Origin: Gammaproteobacteria bacterium
Lineage (GTDB): Bacteria; Pseudomonadota; Gammaproteobacteria; Pseudomonadales; IMCC2047
Reading direction: 5' to 3'
Assembly (NCBI GenBank): GCA_021773395.1
Contig: JAJFKB010000002.1
Coordinates: 1-64,000 of the forward strand
Length of the DNA stretch: 64,000 nucleotides
The notes below the pieces were generated by a model, which saw only the letters and a program-made list of their open reading frames with translations, had not been told where the DNA came from and made no database searches. This document shows, in pieces, positions 27,439 to 35,980 of this stretch. The translations under genes and the position numbers were made by a program. The first letter of the stretch is position 1. Each line of letters opens with the position of its first letter.

Positions 27439-28089
27439 CTAGAAAAACGATTCCGGTATAATCAGAATGTCTCCGGGCAACATGTCGGCATTAGCAGCGA
27501 TATCGCCATCTCGTATCAGTTTATTTAATTTGACCCGATATTCTTTTTGCTGATCGCCAACAATGCGTACAATCGTTGCCTTGTTACCCGCCGCAAATTC
27601 GGTTATCCCACCAACAGCAATCATCACATCGAGAAGCGTCATATTTTCACGATAGGGAATCGCCTGAGGGTTGGTTGCTTCACCAATTATTCGAATTTGC
27701 TCACTATATGGCCCGACGAATCCACCCACCATCACCGTTACAATGGGTTCCTTAATATATTCAGAAAGCACCTTCTCAATGTCCCTGGCAAGCTGCGCTG
27801 GTGTTTTTCCACTGGCAGCCAGCTCTTCAACAAGCGGCGCAGTAATTTTGCCATCAGGTCTCACCAGCACCGTATTCGAAACCTCTGGATTACGCCATAC
27901 GAATATCTGAACCGAATCGCCAGGCCCAATTAAATAGGTATAGTCACTGGGCGACGTCGTATAAGGCTGTATAAGTGTTGCCGAAGGCAACTGAGGCGCT
28001 TTTGAAGCACATCCGCCCAAAATTAAGGCCACTAGGCAAGTCAAAAAGACACCTTTATAGCTTACTGGAAAATATCCTGATTTATTCAT
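27439..28089 (-). CDS. XrtA polysaccharide export lipoprotein (Wza-like)
   Basis: 216 residues from the ATG at 28089, chosen because it gives a lipoprotein signal (FLTCLVALILGGC) and follows GGTGGA by a good distance; a start at 28137 would add 16 unlikely residues. DYTYLIGPGDSVQIFVWRNPE and the later SLBB region (IRIIGEATNPQAIPYRENMTLLDV) are typical of the poly_export/Wza family. It should form the periplasm-spanning outer-membrane export channel. Probable first gene of the long minus-strand operon. Confidence 0.94.
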   Translation of the reverse strand: MNKSGYFPVSYKGVFLTCLVALILGGCASKAPQLPSATLIQPYTTSPSDYTYLIGPGDSVQIFVWRNPEVSNTVLVRPDGKITAPLVEELAASGKTPAQLARDIEKVLSEYIKEPIVTVMVGGFVGPYSEQIRIIGEATNPQAIPYRENMTLLDVMIAVGGITEFAAGNKATIVRIVGDQQKEYRVKLNKLIRDGDIAANADMLPGDILIIPESFF

Positions 28090-28290
28090 TGTTACTATCC
28101 ACCCTGTTTGGCAACTTGGTTTATCCGAAGTGAACACATATCATAAGCCAAGCCTGCCTCTATTTCCATAAAGATACTGATGCATAGATACTATAGCTCG
28201 CATATCCAAAAAATGGCAAATTGATCGTAAAAATAGCTAAAAAAATGATTTCTTCTATACTGAATGAAAACGATGACTCTTTTTAAATCG

Positions 28291-28336
28291 TTATTAGCTG
28301 AGTAGCAAGTTTAATCATTATTAACTGAGTAGCAAG
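28291..28336 (+). promoter_or_regulatory. 19-bp direct repeat ahead of the acyltransferase gene
   Basis: TTATTAGCTGAGTAGCAAG at 28291-28309 recurs with one change at 28318-28336 (27-base period), ending 15 bases before the ATG at 28352. It could be a tandem operator or a simple duplication; the second copy would overlap the ribosome-binding region. Confidence 0.45.
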
Positions 28337-28351
28337 CGCGGTTCACTTTAG

Positions 28352-29116
28352 ATGGCACACAACCACCTCGCAGATAGTTTTAACTCTTATTTTCGCCTTA
28401 TCTATGCCGATAACGATGAGCTGTTAAAACAGGTCTTCAAAATTCGTTACGACGTATTTTGTGATGAATTGCGCCTCGAAGAAAACTGCCCAAAAGACAT
28501 TGAAAAAGATGAGTTCGATATTTTTGCAAAACATTTTTTGCTTCAACACAAACAAAGTGGTGAATTTGCAGGCACCGTAAGGTTCGTTATTCCTCCCCAA
28601 GGCTCAAAAAAACCAGGCTTTCCCATCGAAAAATACTGCCTGGATACCATTGATAAAAGTATTGTTGATCTCGCATCGTTACCACCGGGCACCTATGGTG
28701 AGGTATCGCGACTTGCGGTTCCTTCCCGATTTCGCAGAAGAGCGGGTGAAAAGGGCAAACCCTATATCGTTGACTCACATCAAAAGAACCCCGAGTCTGA
28801 CAAGAACAGGCTATTCCCTTATATTTCAGTGGGTTTATATCTCGTCTGCGCGGCTCTTTTTGTTGAAAAAGAGTTGGACTACGCTTTTATAATGGCCGAG
28901 CCTCGGCTGGCCAGAGCAATGGCGCGTATTGGTATTAAATTTGAGCGGTGTGGCGAAATCATGGAATATCACGGCCAAAGAGCACCCTTTTATATAGACC
29001 AGGAAATGTTGAAAAAAGGCATGAAACCAGAGGTGGCGTCACTTTTCAAGCTGATTAAAAGCACCGTCAAGACTCAACTATCAAAATCAAGTCAGCGGCA
29101 TAAAAAAGCGAGCTAA
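28352..29116 (+). CDS. PEP-CTERM/exosortase-associated acyltransferase (N-acyl amino acid synthase-like)
   Basis: 254 residues, LuxI/FeeM-like GNAT fold. QVFKIRYDVFCDELRLEE near residue 26-45, FAGTVRFV, YGEVSRLAV and AEPRLARAMARIGIKFERCGE are the family blocks. Members linked to PEP-CTERM systems have been reported to make long-chain N-acyl amino acids from acyl-ACP. Divergent from the export operon. A homologue lies convergently at 29147. Product here is unknown. Confidence 0.9.
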   Translation: MAHNHLADSFNSYFRLIYADNDELLKQVFKIRYDVFCDELRLEENCPKDIEKDEFDIFAKHFLLQHKQSGEFAGTVRFVIPPQGSKKPGFPIEKYCLDTIDKSIVDLASLPPGTYGEVSRLAVPSRFRRRAGEKGKPYIVDSHQKNPESDKNRLFPYISVGLYLVCAALFVEKELDYAFIMAEPRLARAMARIGIKFERCGEIMEYHGQRAPFYIDQEMLKKGMKPEVASLFKLIKSTVKTQLSKSSQRHKKAS

Positions 29117-29146
29117 ACGAAGCTACTGAGTATTCAACCGCAAGTT

Positions 29147-29992
29147 TTAACCCGCTGAGACTATTTTAAGGTCTTCCTGCTCCGGCAGCGGCCACACTTC
29201 CCCATTTCGCGTAACAAAACGCCATACATCCGGCCTCTTCTGCCATATTCCCAGTGCAATATCATCGATACGCGCACAACAGGGCTGGCGGACACCATGA
29301 TGTTCAACTACTTCGCCAATGGGCATAAATTCGATTCCAAATCGGCCTAGTAATCGCAAAAGAGAAGGCTCCATAAGCGCAAACCAATACTTCAGATTTT
29401 CCTCTGCACTCATCTCAAATATCGCCGCCATCAAGCCAATCGTCAGATGAGGCAGCATTCTTGCGTCACATTTCGATTCTACGACTGGCTCAGACTCACC
29501 GGACGCTTGATTAAGCTGATCCGTATGGCGATTCGCATCCACATAATCCGATGTGCCTGCCAGCGAATTGGATTCACTAAAGCGATTCTTAAATTCTTTA
29601 GAAACGCAAAATCGTGAAATTTCTGCGAAGGAATGGATATCATCGACATCCCAATCGGGGACCATAGACTGAAATTGGTCGTTCTCTATATAGGCTTGAA
29701 TCGGGAAATAAATCCCGTTTTGTTCCTTGCGAGGCAAAATAAGCCGCGTCGTCGCCGCTGTGTGATCGTTATTTGCATAACGAATAATAGAATGCACGGA
29801 ATGCAGGTCGTAGCTGTCAAACTCACGTTCGCCTTCAAACTGGCATCTGTCCTCAAATCCGTTTTCAATACAGTAAACCTGAAATCGAAGCTGCATCGCA
29901 TCATCCAGCAATGCCGGCGTATTTGCTTTTATCGTAGTAAAGTATCGGTTAAACCTTTTACCTAAATGATCCACGAACAATAAGTACCCCAA
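29147..29992 (-). CDS. Second PEP-CTERM/exosortase-associated acyltransferase
   Basis: 281 residues, same family as the gene at 28352 but quite diverged. MQLRFQVYCIENGFED, AATTRLILPRK, FAEISRFCVSKEF and MEPSLLRLLGRFGIEFMPIGEVVEHHG are recognisable. An insert of about 35 polar residues (SNSLAGTSDYVDANRHTDQL) lies between the ISRFCV block and the MLPHLTIGL block. Probably N-acylates an amino acid or amine. Its end and that of the first acyltransferase face each other 30 bases apart. Confidence 0.85.
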   Translation of the reverse strand: MGYLLFVDHLGKRFNRYFTTIKANTPALLDDAMQLRFQVYCIENGFEDRCQFEGEREFDSYDLHSVHSIIRYANNDHTAATTRLILPRKEQNGIYFPIQAYIENDQFQSMVPDWDVDDIHSFAEISRFCVSKEFKNRFSESNSLAGTSDYVDANRHTDQLNQASGESEPVVESKCDARMLPHLTIGLMAAIFEMSAEENLKYWFALMEPSLLRLLGRFGIEFMPIGEVVEHHGVRQPCCARIDDIALGIWQKRPDVWRFVTRNGEVWPLPEQEDLKIVSAG

Positions 29993-30421
29993 ATTAATAC
30001 GTTAACCTAGTTTGATTCGCCGGCGCCTGTTCTTATCAAACAACAGCCCCAAGATAGTCCTTATTGCTCGATCAGTGAATCAGAGCTTTCCTCCTTCTTC
30101 CATGAGATATCTCCCTTTTTTCAATTACAATCTTTGAATTCCGTTAATTATCCTGCTTTTTTATGACTGTTTTTACAGGCTGCACCAATTGCTTACACCG
30201 AGTTACAACGAACACACGGCTTCTTTCCCTAGTCTTTCCTGCTAATCTTTTCTGAAAGCCCCTTTGGGCATCATAAAGGGCCTGGATGAGAGGCTATAAT
30301 AGAAAGCACTAAATAAACTAAGCCAGTTTAGAACTGCACAACTACACACAATTGCGCTATTCTAGTATTAACTACAGACAACATCAAAATTTAACGTAAA
30401 TTAAACTATTTGCAGGCACCA
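29993..30421. other. Intergenic, no gene seen
   Basis: AT-rich stretch upstream of the minus-strand acyltransferase and of the ThiF remnant. A six-base hairpin (CCCTTT...AAAGGG, about 30263-30283) is present without a clear T-run. I see no convincing promoter or RNA. Confidence 0.4.
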
Positions 30422-30589
30422 ATGGCCTTCGATAACGACAAAGCCTTCTCCCGAAATATCGGCTGGGTCACACCAGAAGAATAGCTGATTTTACGTACCA
30501 AACGTATCGCTATAGCAGGCTTGGGTGGTGTTGGCGGCAGCCATCTGATCACATTAACTAGACTGAGTGTCGGAAAATTTAACAGTTAG
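30422..30589 (+). pseudogene. ThiF-family N-terminal remnant with internal stop
   Basis: Translation gives MAFDNDKAFSRNIGWVTPEE, stop (TAG 30482-30484), then a Rossmann block with IAGLGGVGGSHLITL, then stop at 30587. It aligns with residues ~9-54 of the intact ThiF-like protein at 31795 (AFDYNTAFSRNLGLVQPEEQ and TGLGGVGGVHAVTL). The stop replaces the Gln that follows PEE (CAG to TAG). After 55 codons similarity ends. It is a decayed, truncated paralogue. Confidence 0.85.
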
Positions 30590-30628
30590 AATCAGCTATA
30601 CTTATCAACAGCGAACGATAGTCTGTAA

Positions 30629-31696
30629 ATGAAGCAGGCACGAGTCATTGCACAATGGGGCTTGAATATGAAAGATGAACTAACTTTTGATGAGCTCGCG
30701 CTCATCGCTGGTGGACATACGGCGTTCCAATTGCTTTGGGCAGGCGTAAACCTAGGCGTTTTTGATGTCCTCTCTAAGTCGCCAGGACTTGAATCTAAAG
30801 AGATTGGCAATGCTATAGGTATAGCAGCGCAACCAACCAGGATTCTATTGACAGGCTTAGCCACGCTTAGATTGATTCTCAAGAAAGAAGAATCATATTC
30901 CAACAGCGCTATTGTTGAGGAGCTACTGACGAAAAAAAGCTCTAGCAACATGATCGACGTACTCGGCTGGCAGCACCATATTGTCTATCCGGCTGAAATA
31001 GACTTTTTGGAATCACTTAAAGCAAATACCAATATCGGTTTGCGGCACTTTCCAGGAAATGAAGATAATTTGTATGCCAGAATAGCCCATGACCCTGCCT
31101 TGGAAAAAGTGTTCCAGGATGCCATGAGTTCGTTATCTGGTTCTGCCAACCAATTGCTGGCACAGAAAGCTGACTTCGGCTCTGTTAAACATTTGGTGGA
31201 TGCTGGGGGCGGAGATGGAACAAATGCGATTGCTTTGGCCAAAGCTCACCCGCATTTATCATTAACCGTCTTTGATGCACCAACAGTATGCGCCATTGCC
31301 AGAGAAAACATAGCGCAGCAAGACCTGTCAGATAGAATCAGCACCCATGAAGGCAACTTCTTTATTACGGACTTCCCTGAAGGGATAGATGGGATCATAT
31401 TCTCACACATGATGACAATCTGGTCGCCAGAGCGAAACACTATGCTTTTAAAACGCTCCTATGATGCGCTACCAAAAGGTGGAAAACTGTTTATATTTAA
31501 TATGATGGCCAATGATGATGGCGTCGGACCCATGGCTACTGCTCTGGGCTCTCCCTATTTTCTCACCATTGCAACGGGTGAAGGCATGCTTTATACCTGG
31601 AAAGATTATGAAGAATTTTTGGCAGAAGCCGGATTTGCCCAAACTGAACGACATGAATTACCCAGACACCATGGCATCATTGTAGGGATAAAATAA
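30629..31696 (+). CDS. O-methyltransferase family 2 (SAM-dependent)
   Basis: 355 residues; an ATG at 30668, 13 codons in, fits the family start better (MKDELTFDELALIAGG). An N-terminal winged-helix dimerisation domain (LWAGVNLGVFDVLSKSPGLES) is followed by a Rossmann SAM site LVDAGGGDGTNAIALAKAHP, DAPTVCAIARENI and LPKGGKLFIFNMM. Related to hydroxyneurosporene, TcmO and ASMT-type O-methyltransferases that act on small aromatic or polyketide-like acceptors. Lies between the ThiF remnant and intact ThiF gene on the same strand. Confidence 0.88.
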   Translation: MKQARVIAQWGLNMKDELTFDELALIAGGHTAFQLLWAGVNLGVFDVLSKSPGLESKEIGNAIGIAAQPTRILLTGLATLRLILKKEESYSNSAIVEELLTKKSSSNMIDVLGWQHHIVYPAEIDFLESLKANTNIGLRHFPGNEDNLYARIAHDPALEKVFQDAMSSLSGSANQLLAQKADFGSVKHLVDAGGGDGTNAIALAKAHPHLSLTVFDAPTVCAIARENIAQQDLSDRISTHEGNFFITDFPEGIDGIIFSHMMTIWSPERNTMLLKRSYDALPKGGKLFIFNMMANDDGVGPMATALGSPYFLTIATGEGMLYTWKDYEEFLAEAGFAQTERHELPRHHGIIVGIK

Positions 31697-31794
31697 GGGT
31701 AAGCATATTCTGCTACCAACAAACCTCCCCCCAACCACTTTAATTGAGCTCCAACACTCATCAACAATACGAGAAAAGGCGCAAATGTATTGAT

Positions 31795-32679
31795 ATGAAT
31801 AATGCAGACGACCAAACCTGTGCTTTCGACTATAACACAGCCTTTTCAAGAAACCTGGGCCTCGTTCAACCAGAGGAACAGGATAAACTCAAGCATGCTA
31901 CCGTGGCGATTACCGGATTAGGCGGAGTCGGTGGCGTACATGCCGTAACATTGGCGCGAATGGGTATTGGAAACTTCCACATAGCTGATTTTGACCATTT
32001 TGAGTTGCATAATTTCAACCGTCAAAGCGGTGCCATGATGTCTACACTTGGTCAGGATAAGTCTGCAGTAATGGAAAAGATGATCCTCGACATCAATCCT
32101 GACGCAAAAATTACCTCCTTTGATGAAGGAATTAATAGAAGCAATATTGATGCTTATCTGGATAATGTTGATGTTGCGATTGATGGCCTGGATTATTTTG
32201 CCACGGAAGCTCGCGATATTTTTTACAAAGCAACTTATTCAAAAAACATACCCGTAGTTGCAGCAGGACCCATTGGATTTAGCACGGCATTGCTTATTTT
32301 CGAGCCAGGCAAAATGTCGTGGCATGACTATTTTGCTATGGACCTTGCAAAGTCTGAATTTGATAAATATGTTCTTTTTGCGCTTGGAACCGCTCCTAAA
32401 GCGACTCATCTATCATATATGGATAGAAAATATGTCAATCTCGAAGAGAAAAGAGGGCCCTCATGTGCGGCAGCTGTGCAGCTTTGTGCGGGTGTAACAG
32501 CTACCGAAGTCATCAAACTGATCACCCGGCGAGGGAAAATTTATTCAGCTCCGTGGTTTCACCAATACGATGCCTATAAGTCTAAATATGTAAAAGGAAA
32601 GCTACGATGGGGTAACAAGGGGCCAATTCAGAGAACAAAATTCTGGTTATTCAAAAAAATATACCAAAAACATGGATAG
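31795..32679 (+). CDS. ThiF/MoeB/HesA-type adenylyltransferase (E1-like)
   Basis: 294 residues from the ATG at 31795 (a TTG at 31744 in frame is less likely). Nucleotide-binding ITGLGGVGGVHAVTLARMG, then DFDHFELHNFNRQ (adenylation site), and the crossover region GPSCAAAVQLCAGVTATEVIKLI. E1-like enzymes adenylate a carboxylate such as a small protein C-terminus or peptide. No ubiquitin-like or ThiS/MoaD partner is visible. In mycobacteria ThiF-like and nitroreductase domains occur fused (Rv1355c type); here a nitroreductase-like gene lies 2.2 kb away. Confidence 0.9.
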   Translation: MNNADDQTCAFDYNTAFSRNLGLVQPEEQDKLKHATVAITGLGGVGGVHAVTLARMGIGNFHIADFDHFELHNFNRQSGAMMSTLGQDKSAVMEKMILDINPDAKITSFDEGINRSNIDAYLDNVDVAIDGLDYFATEARDIFYKATYSKNIPVVAAGPIGFSTALLIFEPGKMSWHDYFAMDLAKSEFDKYVLFALGTAPKATHLSYMDRKYVNLEEKRGPSCAAAVQLCAGVTATEVIKLITRRGKIYSAPWFHQYDAYKSKYVKGKLRWGNKGPIQRTKFWLFKKIYQKHG

Positions 32680-32801
32680 ACATATGACCCTAGATGCTTA
32701 TCTAAATCAAGAATATTAAACTGTCAGCTTTTTTTACATTAAGCAAATAATGTTTAACGTAAAAAATTTTATGTTATTGATATTTAATGTTTTTTAAAAC
32801 A

Positions 32802-32817
32802 TGGCACGATGAATGCA
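32802..32817 (+). promoter_or_regulatory. Sigma-54 promoter (-24/-12)
   Basis: TGGCACGATGAATGCA matches the consensus TGGCACG-N4-TTGCA with a single change and correct GG-N10-GC spacing. It lies about 90 bases before the PEP-CTERM gene at 32906, leaving a leader of about 75 bases with a GGAG ribosome site. Fits control by the sigma-54 activator PrsR. Confidence 0.85.
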
Positions 32818-32905
32818 TTTATTCCCATCAAGGCGGCGTCTAAACAATCGTGATTAGCCAAACGCCAAAAATTATGATCAGCTCATTGAATGATGGAGAA
32901 ATAAA

Positions 32906-33775
32906 ATGAATAAGTATCTATTACCTGCATTAGCGCTTTCTGCTGGCATTGGTATATCAGGCTCGGTAAACGCCGCCTCAATTAACCTTCCTGCTGGCAT
33001 TGCTGTACTGGAAGACAATAATCTGGAGTATGTACTAGATGAGAACGGTGAAATAAAAACATCGGGAACACTGGTAGTCGGAGACACCTTGGTTGCCTTT
33101 ATAACCTTTGAAGAAGTACAGGATGGTTCAGCTAATACCGTTCAGAGCTTAGGGGCCCCAGGCACAGAGCTAACAGGAATTTCCGCTATAACAATCTCAG
33201 CAATCTTACCGGGCGGAAGTTTCGCTTTTGCCCCTTCTGGATTACTGGGATCTTACACTTCAGAGGCAGGAGCATTAGCGGTATTATTTGACCAGAATGC
33301 TGGTGATTTCACTACGGGTTGTCATGTTGGTGGCGTTGTGGCCTGTGAAACCGCTGCGACGAATGGTTCCCACTGGATGACTGTTGGGTTTGGTGATGCA
33401 GATGATTTCTGGATTGCATCATCTGCAGTACCCCTCGGAGATTTGTCTACAGTAACCTTGGAGAGTGTTGCCGCTGGAGCAGCAACCAACAAGTTTGCTG
33501 TTGCAAATTACGCCCTCTCAATTCTTGAAAACAGCACTGGGTTTACTTTTAATCAGCAATCATGCGGACTGTTTGCAGCATTTTGCGCAGGCGACGGATT
33601 TGTTGATCTCATTGGCTCCGGAGATATCCTTGGTGGCACCGGTCTAACTAGTCCTTTCCTGGCAAGAAGTGACTTTGACTTTCAACTAGATCGAGTTCCT
33701 GAGCCAGCAACAATTGGCCTTATTGGCTTAGGTCTTCTTGGACTTGGCGCTGTTCGTCGCAAAAAGTCTATTTAG
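32906..33775 (+). CDS. PEP-CTERM sorting-domain protein
   Basis: 289 residues. N-terminal signal peptide (KYLLPALALSAGIGISGSVNA), extracellular beta-rich body with four Cys (CHVGGVVAC and a CGLFAAFC pair), and a C-terminal PEP-CTERM tail: VPEP at 264-267, a hydrophobic span and RRKK. Exported by Sec and then processed by exosortase A. The body is not one I recognise. Monocistronic: sigma-54 promoter upstream and strong terminator downstream. Confidence 0.93.
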   Translation: MNKYLLPALALSAGIGISGSVNAASINLPAGIAVLEDNNLEYVLDENGEIKTSGTLVVGDTLVAFITFEEVQDGSANTVQSLGAPGTELTGISAITISAILPGGSFAFAPSGLLGSYTSEAGALAVLFDQNAGDFTTGCHVGGVVACETAATNGSHWMTVGFGDADDFWIASSAVPLGDLSTVTLESVAAGAATNKFAVANYALSILENSTGFTFNQQSCGLFAAFCAGDGFVDLIGSGDILGGTGLTSPFLARSDFDFQLDRVPEPATIGLIGLGLLGLGAVRRKKSI

Positions 33776-33794
33776 TCGCTAATCACGATTTATT

Positions 33795-33824
33795 AAGCCC
33801 TCTCAATTGAGAGGGCTTTTTTTT
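33795..33824 (+). terminator. Rho-independent terminator
   Basis: Perfect 10-bp stem AAGCCCTCTC/GAGAGGGCTT with an AATT loop and a run of eight T, 20 bases after the PEP-CTERM stop codon. Confidence 0.92.
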
Positions 33825-33950
33825 GCCTACCTTTTCCCCCTCACTGGTATCTCTATTTAATTATAAGAGTGACAATTCCAGCAACTTGACTATAGTAACT
33901 TAAAGCCATACCGATATGGCCAGCATTAAGCAAATTAATGGAGACGCATC

Positions 33951-34829
33951 GTGCCACGTATATCGTTACTTCCCACCGTTGCTAGGGAAATATTCCTGAG
34001 AGAACACCAGCCTCGTGTACCAGAACCTATGGTAATGGATGAGCCGGACCAAGTCGCCGCCTTCGCAGAGGCGGGCCGAATTGATGGCATTATGTCTGCC
34101 TCCTATCTCTTTCAGTCTGCTCGAATCAGCCAAACTTTAAGCAAATGCAAACATGTATTAGATCTTGGATGCGGACCTGCAACACAGCTGGCTCAAATAG
34201 CTCAGCTTAATCCAAATATCACATTTACAGGTTTGGATCTTTCAGAAGATATGCTGGAAAGTGGCCGAGAATATATATCCGCCAATCATATTGATAATGT
34301 TCGTCTTCAAACCGGGGACATCACTAATCTTGAGGATTTTTCAGATCAATCTGTTGACGGTATTATAAGTACTATGGTGTTACACCAGCTACCTGAACTT
34401 CATTTATTGGAATCTACATTTAATGAAATAACCAGGATACTCAAACCAGAAGGGGCTCTATATTTAGTCGATTTTGGCCGCTTAAAGTCACCCAAATCCT
34501 GTCATTTTTTCTCCCATTTAAATGCCGACCACCAACCAACAGTCTTTACTGACGACTACCAAGCATCCCTTCATGCAGCCTTTTTGTTTAAAGAATACCA
34601 ACAGCTAACAAAAGATATCTTACCTTCACATATTAGTGTGTTTGGCAGCTTTCCAATACCAATGCTTACTATTGTAAAAAGCCCAGATCAACAATTATCA
34701 AATCAAACCCGACAGCAGCTCTTCAATATGCGCCAGAATTTACCCCAACATTATAGAAAAGAACTAGATGATATTCGCTTTTTTATGTGGTTGGGAGGAA
34801 TGAAAAATGATCCCTTTAAAAAATTCTAG
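33951..34829 (+). CDS. Class I SAM-dependent methyltransferase
   Basis: 292 residues, GTG start preceded by GGAG. SAM motif I is VLDLGCGPATQLAQIA, followed by FTGLDLSEDMLE, GDITNLEDF, ISTMVLHQLPE and LKPEGALYLVDFG. The ~60 N-terminal residues (EHQPRVPEPMVMDEPDQVAAF) are an extra segment with no assigned role. Stop is one base from that of the convergent nitroreductase-like gene. Substrate unknown; position suggests the acyltransferase/ThiF cluster. Confidence 0.85.
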   Translation: MPRISLLPTVAREIFLREHQPRVPEPMVMDEPDQVAAFAEAGRIDGIMSASYLFQSARISQTLSKCKHVLDLGCGPATQLAQIAQLNPNITFTGLDLSEDMLESGREYISANHIDNVRLQTGDITNLEDFSDQSVDGIISTMVLHQLPELHLLESTFNEITRILKPEGALYLVDFGRLKSPKSCHFFSHLNADHQPTVFTDDYQASLHAAFLFKEYQQLTKDILPSHISVFGSFPIPMLTIVKSPDQQLSNQTRQQLFNMRQNLPQHYRKELDDIRFFMWLGGMKNDPFKKF

Positions 34830-34830
34830 T

Positions 34831-35928
34831 TTAACTAACGGTAAGCACCTTACTAATATCGAGCCTTCGTGACTTAATCGCTGGTTGTTGGGCGTAGCCA
34901 ATCCTCAATAACATCTGAAGCTTGTGTCCATCTTTATCCAATACTCTTTTCGTGCGCGCCAACAACTTGCAGGCGATCTCGTCAAGCTCAGGAGGAAGAG
35001 CTCCACCAAGATATCTCGTAATCTGATCAGCGATCACATAATACGGCTGCACGGCAAAACCAGATGCGTTGAGATCACACCAAACTCTTTCCATTAAGCG
35101 CCCAGCATTAAATTGACTTTTTGCTGTATCTGGCGATGTAATCGCTAATAACAAGGGACCCGCTTCTATCGGCTGCGCCTCAATTGCCGCAAACACCTTG
35201 TATACGTTCAGGCGATTTAGCATACTCATGCGGCGCCAAGAGGAAGTATAGCGCAACAATGCTCGCCCTCCTGGAGGCAGTGGAAACGTATTCACATCCA
35301 AGCCGTCTCCCTGAGCAACCTGGCTAGGCGTAAATCTTAGCGTACCGGCAAACCATTCGTGAACTTCACTGATACGAAAACGCATTGACGAAGCCATTTT
35401 AACTAATTGCGCCAACTCATGGAGTTCATCTTTCGAATCAAATATTTGCATACCTATATCTTGCTCTGGCTCCGGCAGAAGCCCAGACAGTTGCTCAATA
35501 GGTATTCTTTTCTTTCGATATGCTAGTCGATTTGTGTGACGGGCAAATAAACCGTGCTGCCATGCATCTTCATTAATTCCAGACAGAGGGTTACTAATTT
35601 TTGCTACAGCTAATTCAGAGGTATTTTCTTTATAAACCGGAAAACTCCAATTAACAGTACTGTTAACCAGACTACTTGCCAACACCATATTCTCAATGAC
35701 TGCTCCCATTGCCAACAAGACCGCAGGACTTGAAGCCTTGAAAAGCCCACCACCACAACGCGCTTCATCAAATGAGACCGACAGCGCCGCGCCATCCCAG
35801 CTAAACTGCCAAGGCTGAGTATTATCTGCCGATGGAGCTGCATGACCCGCTCTAATAATATACTCAACTAATATTGGTAACTCGCCTGTCTCGAGAATTG
35901 TAATCTCCCTTAAACACAAACCTACCAA
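34831..35928 (-). CDS. Nitroreductase-like flavoprotein
   Basis: About 365 residues from a TTG at 35928; no ATG is available near the N-terminus, so the exact start is unsure. IIRAGHAAPSADNTQPWQF is the FMN-phosphate binding motif of nitroreductase/Acg-like proteins and FARHTNRLAYRKKRIP the second arginine-rich block. The long form resembles two-lobed Acg (Rv3131-type) and the C-terminal half of ThiF-nitroreductase fusions. May oxidise or reduce a product of the neighbouring enzymes. Converges with the methyltransferase gene. Confidence 0.75.
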   Translation of the reverse strand: MVGLCLREITILETGELPILVEYIIRAGHAAPSADNTQPWQFSWDGAALSVSFDEARCGGGLFKASSPAVLLAMGAVIENMVLASSLVNSTVNWSFPVYKENTSELAVAKISNPLSGINEDAWQHGLFARHTNRLAYRKKRIPIEQLSGLLPEPEQDIGMQIFDSKDELHELAQLVKMASSMRFRISEVHEWFAGTLRFTPSQVAQGDGLDVNTFPLPPGGRALLRYTSSWRRMSMLNRLNVYKVFAAIEAQPIEAGPLLLAITSPDTAKSQFNAGRLMERVWCDLNASGFAVQPYYVIADQITRYLGGALPPELDEIACKLLARTKRVLDKDGHKLQMLLRIGYAQQPAIKSRRLDISKVLTVS

Positions 35929-35980
35929 CTACCGACAGCCAAAAATCACAGTAATTAGATTAGAATTTTCAATTAGTAGC

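Noticed and set aside
28138..28351. Sigma-54 promoter before the first acyltransferase (TGGCAAATTGATCGT)
   Set aside because: The -12 GC is GT and other positions also mismatch.
30263..30283. Terminator hairpin
   Set aside because: Only a six-base stem without a T-run and not placed after a gene.
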